Source of the DNA: Glomus cerebriforme
Lineage: Eukaryota; Glomeromycota; Glomeromycetes; Glomerales; Glomeraceae
DNA: 63,522 nucleotides
Direction of reading: 5' to 3'
Assembly (NCBI GenBank): GCA_003550305.1
Contig: QKYT01000307.1
Coordinates: forward strand, 37,984 to 101,505
Shown here: positions 1 through 10,870 of the stretch, one piece after another
Layout of the letters: the number at the start of each line of letters is the position of its first letter
Numbering within the stretch: position 1 is the first letter of the stretch
Notes under the pieces: model-generated
What the model was told of the DNA's origin: nothing
Seen by the model: the letters and a program-made list of their open reading frames with translations, nothing else
The model's database searches: none
Made by a program: the position numbers and the translations under genes

Positions 1-2945
1 TTCAAGATAAGTGCTAAATCCACAATTTGATTATCTTGACATTCGTCAATATATACTTCATGAATATGTGGGCCACCGAGTGCTTTTTTTTTAGCAAGGC
101 GTAAGATGTCCAACGTTCTGCGAAAATAAGTTTCCAAATTGAAACTAAGCTTAAAAATTAATTGACAACTATAGAAATGCGTCTTACCGATCTATTGAAT
201 CATAATGGCCATTTCGCGTCTTCAATGTTTCATATCGTTGAAACAAATCATAAATCTGATCCCGGTTATATGAAAATACTGGATACTTCTTTGTACTGAT
301 GTTCCTGTATTTTTCCCTTGATAGAAAATCCACTTCGGGGTTTGAACCCTTTAAAATAAACAATTCTTAAATATAAACAAAGATAGATATATATATAATT
401 ATTTATTACATACCTTAATAATAGAAAATTCCGAGTAAACCAACTCGCAATCAAAATTATAATCATTAGCAAGATGAGGCCAATACTTTTTTTGAAAGAC
501 ATTGTAATCAACATAATTCGTTGTTTTGATAGAAGAAGATCTTTGATGGAATTCCTCTTCATCATATGAATTATTGTCATCTGCATCTAATTTTCGTTTT
601 GTGATTAGGTTCTTAATACTATATGTTTCTTGAAGCATTTTAGCAAACTTATCGTAGGTAATGAACAAAGGGAAATGTTGATCTGTAAGTTCACGGAATG
701 AGTTTGGAATGTCATCTAATTCCTGTTCCTCATCTCTTTCTTCGAGCATTGGATCAATTTCTTTATCTTCTTCTTTTTCTTTCTTTCTTCTATAATCATG
801 AAACTGCGCTTTAGACATCTTCTTCCCAGCAAGCATCGCAGATTCTCGCAGCCTGTTAAAATATTCCTTCACCCGGTGACAAAGGTTGGGACTCACTGTA
901 ATAAATATTTGTCTTTTGTGAAAAGCCCTGTTATCAGATGGAATTTTACAGAGTTGCCTATCTAGGTATGAAGCAATCTGCCTGAACACAATACATGTAG
1001 TCTTCCCGGTCCCTAAGTATCAGATAGAAACCAATGAAATTTAAACTTTTTTCTAGTTATAATGGTTGAATCTATTCTACTAACCTGATCGACCAATAAC
1101 AATCGCTGATGTAGGACTATTAATAATCTCATACTCTTTCTTGGATACCTGAAAAGTAAAGTTAAACCCACCCAAGACGAGTGATTTGTACAAGTTCTAC
1201 AAATAAAAGTATAAACACCTATTAAAACAAATTCTAATATATATTAATGATACCATCTTCGTACTTTACCTTTGATAAGGGAACAAACTTATTTGTTACA
1301 AGCATCTTATGAACTTCTAGTAACTTCTCATCATCTATCTGTAAGTTACACGATCCATTTTCAGGAGATTTTGTTTCTTCTTCTTCAAGGATCATTGGTA
1401 AAATTACATCACCTTTACCTGTTTGTTTGACTTCACATAAATGCTTGGAAGTATAAACCTGATGAACGATTGAGAGGGTTTCTAATATTTTGTCGATTCG
1501 TTCCTTAATATCAGTGACAGCCCATATCTTAATAAGCTGCGTGAGTGAATTTCTACGAATAGAGAATCCATAGTCAACCTGCCAGAGAATCTTTAGGTCA
1601 TTATCTGGAAGTGCTATCTCATAAACAGGAATAGTACTAGTTCGCATTGTACATCGCAATTCGTAATTGTCCCATTTCCCAGAAGATATATGACCAAGTT
1701 TCTTCATGACTGCTCTAATCACTTCAGGTGTTGATTCCAATTTTTGCAGATCTTTGATTGTGTTTTCGCTAAGCAAGATGTCCCATGGTCCAAGCATATC
1801 ACCATCATTAAATTCAAATGGAAGACGGTAAAGGAAATCTGAAGGTACTGGCTCTTCTTCCAAAAAGTGTTTGTCAGGAGAAAAATAAACAAGGGCTTGT
1901 TTGTGACAACTTGCGCACGGTAAAAATTCCATCAAAACCTAAGCGAGGTAGAAATTTTGTCAATTTGCCAAAGTATTTTTAATTTAATTACTTTTGATTA
2001 ATGTAAAAAAATATTTACTTGGATTGAATTTATTTTTTTCCGTTCAAGATCTCGCAAAAAGTGAGGCAAATCTGATAGTTTTTGAGGTCTCGACATTCCC
2101 AATTTTGCAAGATGTTGTTCATCTTCACTGGATAGGAGTATCAAGTTGTTGTGTAAGTTACTGGTAGCTCGTTTCCTATTCCAATGATGCGTCCTAGATT
2201 CCTCATCAAGCTTAACCATATCATCCAACATGGGTGGTAGGGAGTTTTTTCTATTAACAATCAGGATTTCCTCTACATTTTGATGACTTCTCAAACTTTT
2301 CAACAATGCTGTGCAGGCCTTGTATACAGAAAGCCGAGATGAGTCATTCTTGTGCTCAGAACATTTCTCCACGAGAGCCGCAACTGTATCCACCGCTTTA
2401 AGCAGCTTTTCCTGTTCAATTTGGACAATCATGTTGAAATCAAACATTATGCGCTTGAGACAATGACCATGGATCCCTGATACCAAAACTCCCAGAACAC
2501 CATCTGCATTCAAGATTGCACTGAAGACACTCTGGAAGATCAACTTAAGTCTACTGTTTTTATTTTTATTACCAGTCCACCAAAGGAGTTCAATACAATT
2601 GTGAAAGAGTTCTCCAAAGCCAGGAATGTCGGAATTGTGCAGATTATTCATGATTACAATGGTAATTAGTAGCGAAGCAAATTTATCAAGCGAGGTTTTC
2701 CATCTTGCCTGCAAATTGAGACTTGGAGAGGCCTTTAAAAACTTTTTGCAGAGATGAGAAATAAAGATTTGTAAGGTTGGTAGGTAGGTGATAAGCGAGC
2801 TTGATATATCCTCAAGGAACTCATCCAGGTCTGATTCCGAAGCACCGAGACAATGTTCCAGCAGAGCATCATGCTTCTGTCCATCATTATTCTGAGATTT
2901 TGTGAGATCTTCCAAAAGTTCAATTAGAAGTCTTCCATCCGCCAT
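1..2945 (-). CDS. TRANK1-like UvrD/Rep-family (SF1) helicase, 3' end outside window
   Basis: Six exons join in frame: 2945-2019, 1938-1270, 1196-1085, 1012-414, 348-188 and 117-<1, with GT-AG introns of 65-80 bases. They encode about 861 residues before the window edge. Exons 1-2 (residues 1-532) are an all-alpha-looking N-terminal region without a named domain. A Walker A motif GRSGTGKTT lies at residues 567-575 and is split by the intron at 1013-1084. The SF1 motif II VYIDECQDN lies at about 844-852, with the DExQ residues of UvrD-type helicases. The block around residues 620-700 is acidic and Lys-rich. This matches TPR-and-ankyrin-containing (TRANK1-like) P-loop proteins, which are expanded in Glomeromycotina and usually exceed 1500 residues; the remaining helicase motifs lie off the window. 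The start at 2945 (MADGRLL) is chosen because the ORF upstream of it looks like non-coding extension. The cellular role of these fungal proteins is unknown. Confident of family, moderately confident of exact start. Confidence 0.88.
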
Positions 2946-4866
2946 AGCCAGTTTTGTCAAAAAAGTACACGTGTAATGGTGTAATGGAAGTAGTGGGAGC
3001 AATACCAATTTTATTCCTTTAAATATTTAAGAAAAAAAAATCTTTAAAAAAAATTACGATTACTGTTGACACTATTTTTTTCAAACAGAAAAATAAGCAA
3101 TAAATATTACAAAGTAAAATGAACAAAAAAAGTTGAATCCAAAACAATAATTGGTATCTGTGGGAAAAAATGAGCATTGATAGAGCGTCACACGCATAAA
3201 CAAGTAACTGAAAACAAACAATTGATGTAGTACAGGCTACATATTCAGAGTTTTTCCGGATATACAGTCAACTCTTCCTGTTATATCAAAATTCGTTATG
3301 CAGATCGTGCAGAAATAAATTTTAAAAATTAATTGAAGCCGTTAAAATATACTTGGTTTTTCCATAAAACTCTCGATGATTTAATAAACCATTTGTTAGC
3401 ATTTTTCTGAATTTTTATCAGCTCTAATGTCATCTTTAAAATTGATAAATTGTTCTCATTAGCGACTTTCTATTGGCTAAAATCAAATATCACTTTAATA
3501 GAATTATGGGATAATATTCTGCTAAATTATATTGAGCATCAATGCCATTTCCATTACTGATTATAATAATTTGCTACAAAATATTGACTATAAGTATGTT
3601 CCTTCTTTGCTGCTTTTTAAAATATCCTTCAAAGCTTTAATTTGGTCTTCTAATATACACACTTCAATAAATTTAAACTTTCTATATATGTAGTACGACA
3701 TAAAACTCGATTATCACCAACATCAATATGAAAGGAATATAATTTTGTTAATGAAAGATTCAATAAAAGAAAAAACATGTCGCTTTTCATAATCTCATCG
3801 ATATTTCTAAACTTTAAATTGTTTAAATATTTCATTTTAAATTTATATACATATAGTATTGTTCATTTTTATATGAATTGACGATTTCTTCTAATAATGT
3901 CTTAAGGGATTTCGTTCAACTTATCATTACAGAAAGCAAACTTTTTTTTTTTTTTGATCAAGAGAAAATTGATTTTATTTCATTTTTAACGGAATTAAAT
4001 ATTTCAAATGGTTTAATTCTGTCAACTTTACTTCTGATAAAAAAAAAAGAAATCTAAACTTGAATAATACATATTACTTGTCAATACATTTCTCGGATCC
4101 AAATGAAAGAGAAATATATTATATTTTTAAAAATGATTGAAATTTGTTGTATGTTAAACTTTACATATAGTGTATAAAACTTATGTACTTCAATGAAATC
4201 TAACTGTTGAATCAAACCACTTTCTTAAAATATACTGACAAGTGAGCCTCAAAATTCTCGTCATATATTTTCCAATTGTTATAAATGTATGACAAATGCT
4301 AATATATAAAACTAATGAAATAATCTATCCACAAAACCTACAAACAATGAACTTGCCTAATAAAGGTTTCAATTCTCCGTTTCTAAGATTTGTCAAAAAA
4401 TCACTAATAAAAATATACTTTCAAATTTGTTTTTTATCGCAATTGCAATATATCGCATGGAATATATAAAAGTCGAAAATTATATTGAACATTCAAGAAT
4501 ACATACACATTTTTAAAATTCATAATAATCTCACGTTATGTTTATTTGAAAAATCAGAAATCTTTGTCGAAAATGAGATATAATTATGTTGCGTATTCCA
4601 GTAAATATAATATGCAATATAACAATATAACATAATATTTAATAACTGATATGAAAAATCCGAATATTAGCCTAACACTATTTTCATCACCAAGGTTTAT
4701 CATCTAATTTAAATAACTGAATTAAATATAAAATTTAGTATTAAAAGGAGTAGCCTTTAAATGAAAAATAAGTAATGTTATTTTTTACCTTTGAACCCAT
4801 TTGAGAATCAAAATCTTGACAATCTATTAAAGCATGAATCAATTAGTAATTGTTAGATGAATTACA
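2946..4866. other. Intergenic, AT-rich, one possible ORF relic
   Basis: No intact gene is visible. A 61-codon minus-strand frame at 3650-3835 (LNNLKFRNIDEIMKSD...) continues into frames with many stops down to about 3350. It has the Leu/Asn-rich look of the F-box/LRR proteins common in these fungi, but I cannot place it firmly. The rest is AT-rich with homopolymer runs, such as T runs near 3945. Confidence 0.4.
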
Positions 4867-5400
4867 TCATAGCAATGATTTAGGCACAATACCTTCATTA
4901 TTTTCTTCATCATTAAGATATAATGAAGTAATAGTAGGGGAATTTGATAACTTTTTAAATGTAAATACTCTACTCGTATATATAGCATCAGGAATTTTTT
5001 CATATGAGATTGAAATATTTGGTATCCCTTTATCAGCTTTTTTAAACATAGCTTTAATTTCTTTTCTTTTATATCCAAATTTTTCTTCTTGAACATCTTC
5101 AATAGAAACATACCAAAAATTAAATATATCATTTAATTCACTGGCTGTTGGACTTTGGTTTGGACTAGCATTAATACATTTATGAGCTAATTTCTTAGGA
5201 GTTCCCTTCCCAAATTCTGGTCTCATATATCTAATGCTAAACTTAAATTATGTTTTCTATTATAAAAAGGTGGTTTTCCAGACGATAATTCGGTCATTAT
5301 CACACCAAACTATATATCAGAAGATAAAGTATATGGTTCTTTATTCAAAACTTCTGGGGCAACACTCCACGTATTTTATCAGCTGATTTTCCTTCAATTG
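4867..5400 (-). pseudogene. Broken TKL-type protein kinase, C-terminal half
   Basis: Read on the minus strand from about 5395 down, the sequence gives the kinase activation-segment region GVLP/VAPEVL, then LSSDI with a stop where DIYSFG is expected, then GVIMTELSSGKPPF and SLALDI. A frameshift follows into an open frame (5226-4867) with RPEFGKGTP, QSPTASEL and IYTSRVFTF. These are subdomains VIII-XI and the characteristic tail of Rhizophagus TKL kinases. At least two frameshifts (in the APE region and before RPEFG) and one stop (near 5310) disrupt it. No ATP-binding half lies upstream, so it is also truncated. Compare the intact relative at 12064-13709. Confidence 0.82.
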
Positions 5401-5415
5401 ATGATAGTATATCGA

Positions 5416-5450
5416 ACCATACATACCATACATACCATACAATACATACA
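5416..5450. repeat. CATAC microsatellite
   Basis: About six slightly imperfect copies of a CATAC/ATACC unit, just upstream of the SAM-AAA gene. Confidence 0.8.
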
Positions 5451-5591
5451 GCGTCAACCATACACTAAGTTGCGCAACTAATTTAACTGATGAGTCAGAT
5501 CAATCTGTGCGACAATCGATTTCTCGTATATATACCACAGAAAATTTTCATTTCGTGTTACACCTTCATTACTTTTTTAATCGCAAAAGCT

Positions 5592-8500
5592 ATGCCGTTT
5601 AACGTTGCAAGTTCCTCCACTGGTGGTTCCGTTATTCCTTCATCTGATCTTCCGACAGCTGAGGAAGTGAAAGGATATAATGCCGGAGAACTTAATAGAT
5701 TTTTGAAAAGTAGACTAAACAACATTAATAATCACATAGATACCTTAACAGATCAAGAAGTTGATGGTGAAGCCTTTTTTGACTTAACGCCCGATGGCCT
5801 TAAAGCTTATGAGATACCTCTCGGAGCTACTTCAAAAATCGTAAAGCTGATTAACGAAATTCAAAGAGGTAAGCGAACTTCTCTTGCCCACACCGTGTCA
5901 TATTCGCCAATAATACCAAATACTTTCTTTTTCTTGTGCTTTTCTTTCCTGTTTCTTATCGTCAACCCGCCCAAAAATCACATTCGTTTTATCGTAGAGC
6001 AACCCGTTGCTGGTAAGTGAGTCGTAATAAACGTGATTTTTGATAACCGTTGTCGTGTCATAATTAATAATATCGAATATTTTTAATAGATGAACCGCCA
6101 AGAAAACGTCCCAAACTAGTCAGAGGTACAGTATCTATAATCAGTTTGAAATTTATCGTTAATCTCACTTTCCAGTTCTTTATTTTTCAGATCTGGATGG
6201 AAAAGATGAGGAAAAAGAACCGATAGAGTGGTCGCAACAATCAAAAGGTGAGATTCCTGAAATGCTTATTAATTTAATGACCATTATTTGCTAATATTTA
6301 TTGCACATATTGTACAATAAATGAAAAGAACTCAATAGGGAATTATTCCAAGGTGAAGTAAATTTTAAAATTCTAAGTTATTTAAAAGATTGATTGCTAC
6401 TGACACTTTCCTTACTATGAAAGGTCACCCAAACATAATCATTAATAAAAATTATACTCCGGATGTGTCAGAGTTTTCCAAATTCATTACAACTAACACC
6501 ACATTCGTAGATAAATCGCTTTTTATCATGGAGTTCATGATCTATGGTGACGAGGCGAGTCTGATTACACGTCCTCGTCGGTTTGGCAAATCCACAAACT
6601 TGTCAATGCTCAGTGACTTCCTTACACCACCATTAACTGAAGAAGAGAGAACAAAAAGGCTTAGTTCGTTTAAAAATCTCAAAGTTTTTAAATTTGATTG
6701 GTTTATGAAGTTGCACTTTGGCAAATGGCCCGTTATTCATATTAGTTTCAAGGTAAGTAAGTGTGATGCAATCTTCTTTTACATAGGACAATTCTAATAA
6801 GACTTATTTTATTAGGATCTTAACAGTAAGAGCTGGCAGTTAATGCTAAACTCCATCAAAGTAAGACTATCGGATCTCTATAAACAACATCGTTATATTA
6901 TTGATAATAACCTTCTTGAAACGGATGAAGAAGCCTTTTTTAAAAAGATCCTCAGGGGAACAACCGATCAGTCAGCTTTAATAAACTCCCTCTCTAGATT
7001 AGCATGTTATTTTCATAAGTGCTATAATAAACGTTCTGTTATTCTTATTGACGAGTACGATTGGCCTATGGAACATGCAAAAAATAAAGATTACGAGGAC
7101 ATTAGCTCTCTATTTCGAACTATGTACTCGGTTATAGCAAAGGTAACCTATTTTTCATTATTAGCTGAATGCAATACATACTTGAGTTTAAAGAATAACC
7201 TAAAATCTTTGGAGCAGGACAATCCAAACGTGCACAAGACACTTTTTGTTGGGCTCCTTCCACTAGACCAAGAAACCTTTTTGTCAGGACTTAACAATGT
7301 GGAACATTTTCCAATGCACATATTACCATCGATACACAAACGTGCTCATTTTTCGGACTCTTTTGGATTTACTGAAGAAGAAGTTAATGTTCTGCTAAAA
7401 GAAAGTACACTGAAAGACATTACTTTTGATAATTTAAGCATCCACTACAATGGATATAAAACAAGTATTGGGACACGTATATATAACCCGTATTCAATTG
7501 TATCGTGTTTAAAATCTGGTATTATTGCTAATTACTGGGTCAATAGTGGATCGGTAAAAACACTTGAAAATTGTCTGAAAAAATGTGATCAAAGTATTGA
7601 AGAACAGCTCAATATTATCTTCTACTCCTTTTATTCAGAACGAGTCAATAAATTATTTATTGAAACACAACTCGTGTCATGTCTCCGATATAATACTATA
7701 CAGCAGAAGAAACTTAATATAGATGCGATCTATACTTTGCTCTATTATAATGGTTACCTAGTCGCAGAAATAGATGGTGCTGATGATAGACTAAAAGGTA
7801 AAGTTATTGAGCGATGGGGAAATAAAAACAAGGTCAAACTTATGATTCCAAACAGAGAAGTTGCTGAACAATGGAGACAGTGGATTAATCAAATAATAGG
7901 CAAAAATCGTTCAACAATAAATAATAATCTCTACAATTTACTGTTTGAAAAAAATATTAAAACATTTTGCTGTCGATTCCCTACACTTTATATGGAGATG
8001 ATATCCTGCTATGATATTGCTGATGTTAAAAGAACTAAGTTATACGAGAATTGGTATCATGTATTTGTCCTTGGAACACTTGCAATGTATCATGGTGATG
8101 ATTATCAGGTTGTATCCAATCGTGAAGTTGGGTTAGGTCATGCAGATATTCAGATTATTCCTACAAACCAAAAAAAGGACATCGGCATCACTTTTGAGTT
8201 TAAGCTTGTCACATCAGAAGACTGTGATGAAATGAAAAAAAAGACTATAGAAGGATTAAGTCAAATTAATGAAAAAAACTACCGAGTAAATATTCCAAGT
8301 TATGTCAAGACAATGGTTGAGGTCGCCATTGCCTTTTACAAAAAAAGTGCTTTTGTTTCTGCTTGTGTATTACGGCGTAAAGAAAGTGGACCTTCAATAC
8401 CTTCCAACTGGAAAGTTTCTTTATCAGCTGAATCGGAACCTCAAACGGGAGTTTCTGGTTCTTCTTATATGGCCAATGCAAAAAGAAAATTAGGAAAATT

Positions 8501-8639
8501 GGATTTGGAGGATAATAGTGATAATAATACCCGAAAATCTAAAAAATGTAGAGGGATCACTTCCGCTGGTAAACATTGTAAGCGTACTATAACTTCTAGT
8601 GATTTTTGTTACCAACACTCAAATTTGAATAGGAATTAA
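5592..8639 (+). CDS. SAM-like header + AAA-ATPase_like + PD-(D/E)XK nuclease + Cys/His zinc tail
   Basis: Proposed exons are 5592-5868, 6090-6125, 6191-6247, (6339-6352), 6378-6752 and 6816-8639, about 860 residues. The SAM-like header lies at about residues 15-92 (LTDQEVDGEAFFDLT, LGATSKIVKLINEIQ). A basic patch PPRKRPKL near residue 95 resembles a nuclear localisation signal. The PF09820-type NTPase shows Walker A RPRRFGKST (about 193-201) and Walker B VILIDEYD (about 328-334). The PF08011-type nuclease shows E690, D697 and E714-F-K716 in the order of a PD-(D/E)XK core. The tail has C831, C841, C851 and H854 after a basic stretch. NTPase-nuclease pairs of this kind occur in CRN-type eukaryotic effectors and in bacterial DUF1703 proteins; a role in nucleic-acid attack or conflict is inference. 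The link between 6247 and 6378 keeps frame only with a 14-base micro-exon, so it may be wrong. 7143-7193 could be an in-frame 51-base intron. Not disrupted elsewhere. Confidence 0.85.
5880..6015 (+). pseudogene. CRN-header tail fossil inside intron 1 of the SAM-AAA gene
   Basis: Within the intron 5869-6089 an open frame ends NPPKNHIRFIVEQPVAGK, then a GTAAGT-like donor. The minus-strand CRN-header relic at 16560-16640 ends NPPKKYICIIVEQPVA, and the DNA upstream of both is similar (CTTTTC...TTCTTATC before the Pro codons). The NPPK-H-I-IIVEQP string is the usual close of the Crinkler N-terminal domain in these fungi. The rest of the header is absent. Confidence 0.65.
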
Positions 8640-8886
8640 TGCTAAAATTGCTACTAAGTCATCATTATGTTTAGATCATAGATTTATTAAAATTTAAAAA
8701 AAATATACATGCTTTTTAAATAAAAGCTTGCTTTGTATGATAATTTTTTTTATGTTATAAATACACTGAACAACAAAGCTGTGCGACATCACACACAAGG
8801 CACAAATTTCATACTAACATTTTCTGAAGCGTAATATTATATTTCAATAAATTACATTATAAAGTGCTTACACCTCCACTACTACT
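8640..8886. other. 3' flank of the SAM-AAA gene
   Basis: AT-rich sequence without a coding signal that I can see. Confidence 0.5.
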
Positions 8887-9005
8887 AAAAATGAGTCACT
8901 CACGTTAGTGGACGAAATTAAAAAATATGACACGGCCAAGCTTATCATATGCTAGGCCAGGAGTTATTAGACCTTAGCGAAACAGCTATCAAGATTTTAC
9001 GAAGG
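8887..9005 (+). pseudogene. SAM-like header fragment
   Basis: The frame SLTLVDEIKKYDTAKLI shifts after a TAG at about 8952 to LGQELLDLSETAIKIL. This is the header (LVDEIKKYDT...LSETAIKIL) that precedes nuclease modules in these fungi, and a second copy is at 53690. The copy is frameshifted and ends abruptly near 9000, where a minus-strand relic begins. Pseudogene fragment; nothing downstream continues it. Confidence 0.6.
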
Positions 9006-9150
9006 CTTGATAAAGTTGGTTCCAAGTATCTTCTCCAAAATGGGTTAAATAATCCCATCCAATACACACTTTGCTAGGGTCCCAATAATCATCCCGATAT
9101 ATATCATGATACTTCTCTGCAGTAAACGTTATCAGTTCATCCGCAGTTTA
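8989..9150 (-). pseudogene. C-terminal fragment of an unidentified protein
   Basis: An open minus-strand frame from about 9147 to a TGA at 8989-8991 reads TADELITFTAEKYHDIYRDD, YWDPSKVCIGWDYL, THFGEDTWNQLYQAF. Trp- and acid-rich composition and a clean stop suggest the true C-terminus of a protein; no family is recognised. It overlaps the end of the plus-strand SAM fragment. Confidence 0.4.
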
Positions 9151-9181
9151 TATCATATACTTATTTTTTTTATTACAACTT

Positions 9182-9455
9182 CAGAGAAGAGCTAAAGAAG
9201 TGTCTTGCCCACTATAGAAAAATGAATAAGGATCACGAGACCCAGAAGATAGTTTATGCTGAGATTAGAGATCAGCTCCCAAAAGAGGTTACCAAATCCA
9301 CAATTCGAAAAAAAACAGAAAGAACTCGAAAAGTCTATGACCTTTTTTTCCGTATTAGCGATGCATATTTGAAAATGCATTGTTTTTTTCTTCATTCTGA
9401 AGAACGTTCTGCAATAAAAGTCATAGGAAATACATTCCTATATCTTTCATTGTGA
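9182..9455 (+). pseudogene. Basic helical fragment (conserved Rhizophagus-type repeat ORF)
   Basis: The frame from 9182 reads FREELKKCLAHYRKMNKDHE, then ETQKIVYAEIRDQLPKEV, then STIRKKTERTRKVYDLF. Charged, helix-forming blocks of this kind recur in multi-copy fungal hypothetical proteins. I see no catalytic motif. It probably belongs to the same decayed locus as the SAM fragment at 8887, but the frame between them is broken. Confidence 0.4.
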
Positions 9456-9673
9456 AGACAATAATACATAACACCATTATTTATCATATAAATATTTCAG
9501 GGATTAATTATCAGTCTTTTCAGGATAATATATATCATATAATTTTATTTATCAAAACAAAAGATATTTTACATTTGGTTTATTGACAAAATGTTCTTTT
9601 GAAAAAAAAATACTAACATGTATGTACATATAAATATGCGTAAAAAAATATGATTGATGACTATATATATTAT

Positions 9674-10200
9674 TTAATCTGTTATATCTAGTTTATTCAA
9701 TAATTCATCGAGAACTATTTCATAATTCTTTTCTATCCATTGTTTCACCTTTTCCATATTCTCTCGTTCACTAAAATATAAATACAACAAAGAATCATTT
9801 TTCCATTTCAATCTAGAAAACATATCGAGTGTAATGAAACATTGCATCTATGTTAGTCATTTTGTGCATATTCTTGTTGAAAAGGTTTGAGTGCCGGAAG
9901 AAAAAGAGGTACCATAAAGTATTCTATTTTCATACCTGATTTTCAAAACCATATTTTAACATTCTATCCTTTTTTTATTGCATTTGTTACCGAAAAATCA
10001 TAATCACCATCTCCCGCAACCAATACTAATGTCAGGAGGATTTGTGACTATTATTTCTTGTATTGCACAAGCAAGCATAACATCTATTTTTTTTCACGAA
10101 TTACAGTTATAAACCGTGACCTCAAAACCTATATATTTCTACACAGAATCAAAAGTAGGTAATCTTGAGCCTACCAGAAAGGGGTTTGCTCAATCGTAAT
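9674..10200 (-). pseudogene. Decayed NYN-domain ribonuclease
   Basis: The minus strand from about 10200 reads FLVGSRLPTFDSV-stop-KY, GFEVTVYNCNS, KKIDVMLACAIQ, then TLVLVAGDGDYDFSV, NAIKKG-stop-NVKIWF-stop-KSGM, and a C-terminus with ENMEKVKQWIEKNYEI ending at a TAA at 9674-9676. The acidic residues of the NYN/PIN-like fold are present in IDVMLA and AGDGDYD; the N-terminal DNSN motif is missing. The three stops fall where Trp is expected (WKY, GWN, FWK). A tail with the same YF..EN...WI pattern ends the NYN relic at 15541-16340, so both belong to one subfamily. Confidence 0.72.
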
Positions 10201-10662
10201 ATCAAAATTTGAACAAGAAAATGGATATTAAATTATTCATCGTCATTATTAGAAGCATAAAAATTAAAAGAAAAATGTCTAAAACATTACAATATCTCAA
10301 ATCAGGAGTTGTTTTAATATATTAAATTTTAAAGTTGAATAAACATTTATTTGAACCAAATAAATTAACGTAATTTATATGATCGTGTCAGACTTGTTGT
10401 TTATTATCTTTCAAAGATTTCTCATTACAATAAGAATTTCACGTAGTAAATACAATTTACAAAACAGATACATTAAATTTTAAGACTTTAAGACTATTTT
10501 TTTTTGAAAAAAAAAAATAAAAATAGTTTTGTATCATAAATATTCGGTCACAATATATTCGTGAAATTGCTATTAAGGAAAAAAAAAAGAATAAAAACTT
10601 TTCTTATTTCTCACTGAATTATTTTCAATACATTTAATAATCGAACTGATTTTATTTTATTA
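10201..10662. other. Intergenic
   Basis: AT-rich sequence; no gene, RNA or repeat that I can support. Confidence 0.5.
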
Positions 10663-10870
10663 TGATTGATAATCGAGAAGTATTAGTCTATGCTGCAATC
10701 AGTAGGGCATATGAATTAGTTGACTACGATGTACTGAACGAACGTAATGAATTTAGAAAAAAAAAATTCATACTTGCTGATTAATCGCTTACAAAAGATG
10801 AAAATTTGAAGCGATAAATAGATTAAATAAAGATTATGATCATTTCACAATTCCCAATAATTACCAAAGT
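10663..10870 (+). pseudogene. N-terminal fragment of a TKL-type kinase gene
   Basis: The sequence reads MIDNREVLVYAAISRAYELV, NERNEFRKKKFILAD, a TAA, then SLTKDE and a frameshift to FEAINRLNKDYDHFTI. VYAAI.RAY....EFRK..ILAD.SLT..E is the usual N-terminus of the Cys-rich TKL kinases of these fungi. Stop and frameshift make it a pseudogene. The Cys-rich and kinase parts do not follow before the intact kinase at 12064. Confidence 0.7.

Noticed and set aside
266..586. 106-codon minus-strand frame rich in Ile and Leu
   Set aside because: It is a shadow of exons 4-5 of the helicase gene in another frame and runs through an intron.
4850..5092. 80-codon plus-strand frame and 97-codon minus-strand frame
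   Set aside because: Both are shadows of the kinase pseudogene on the minus strand.
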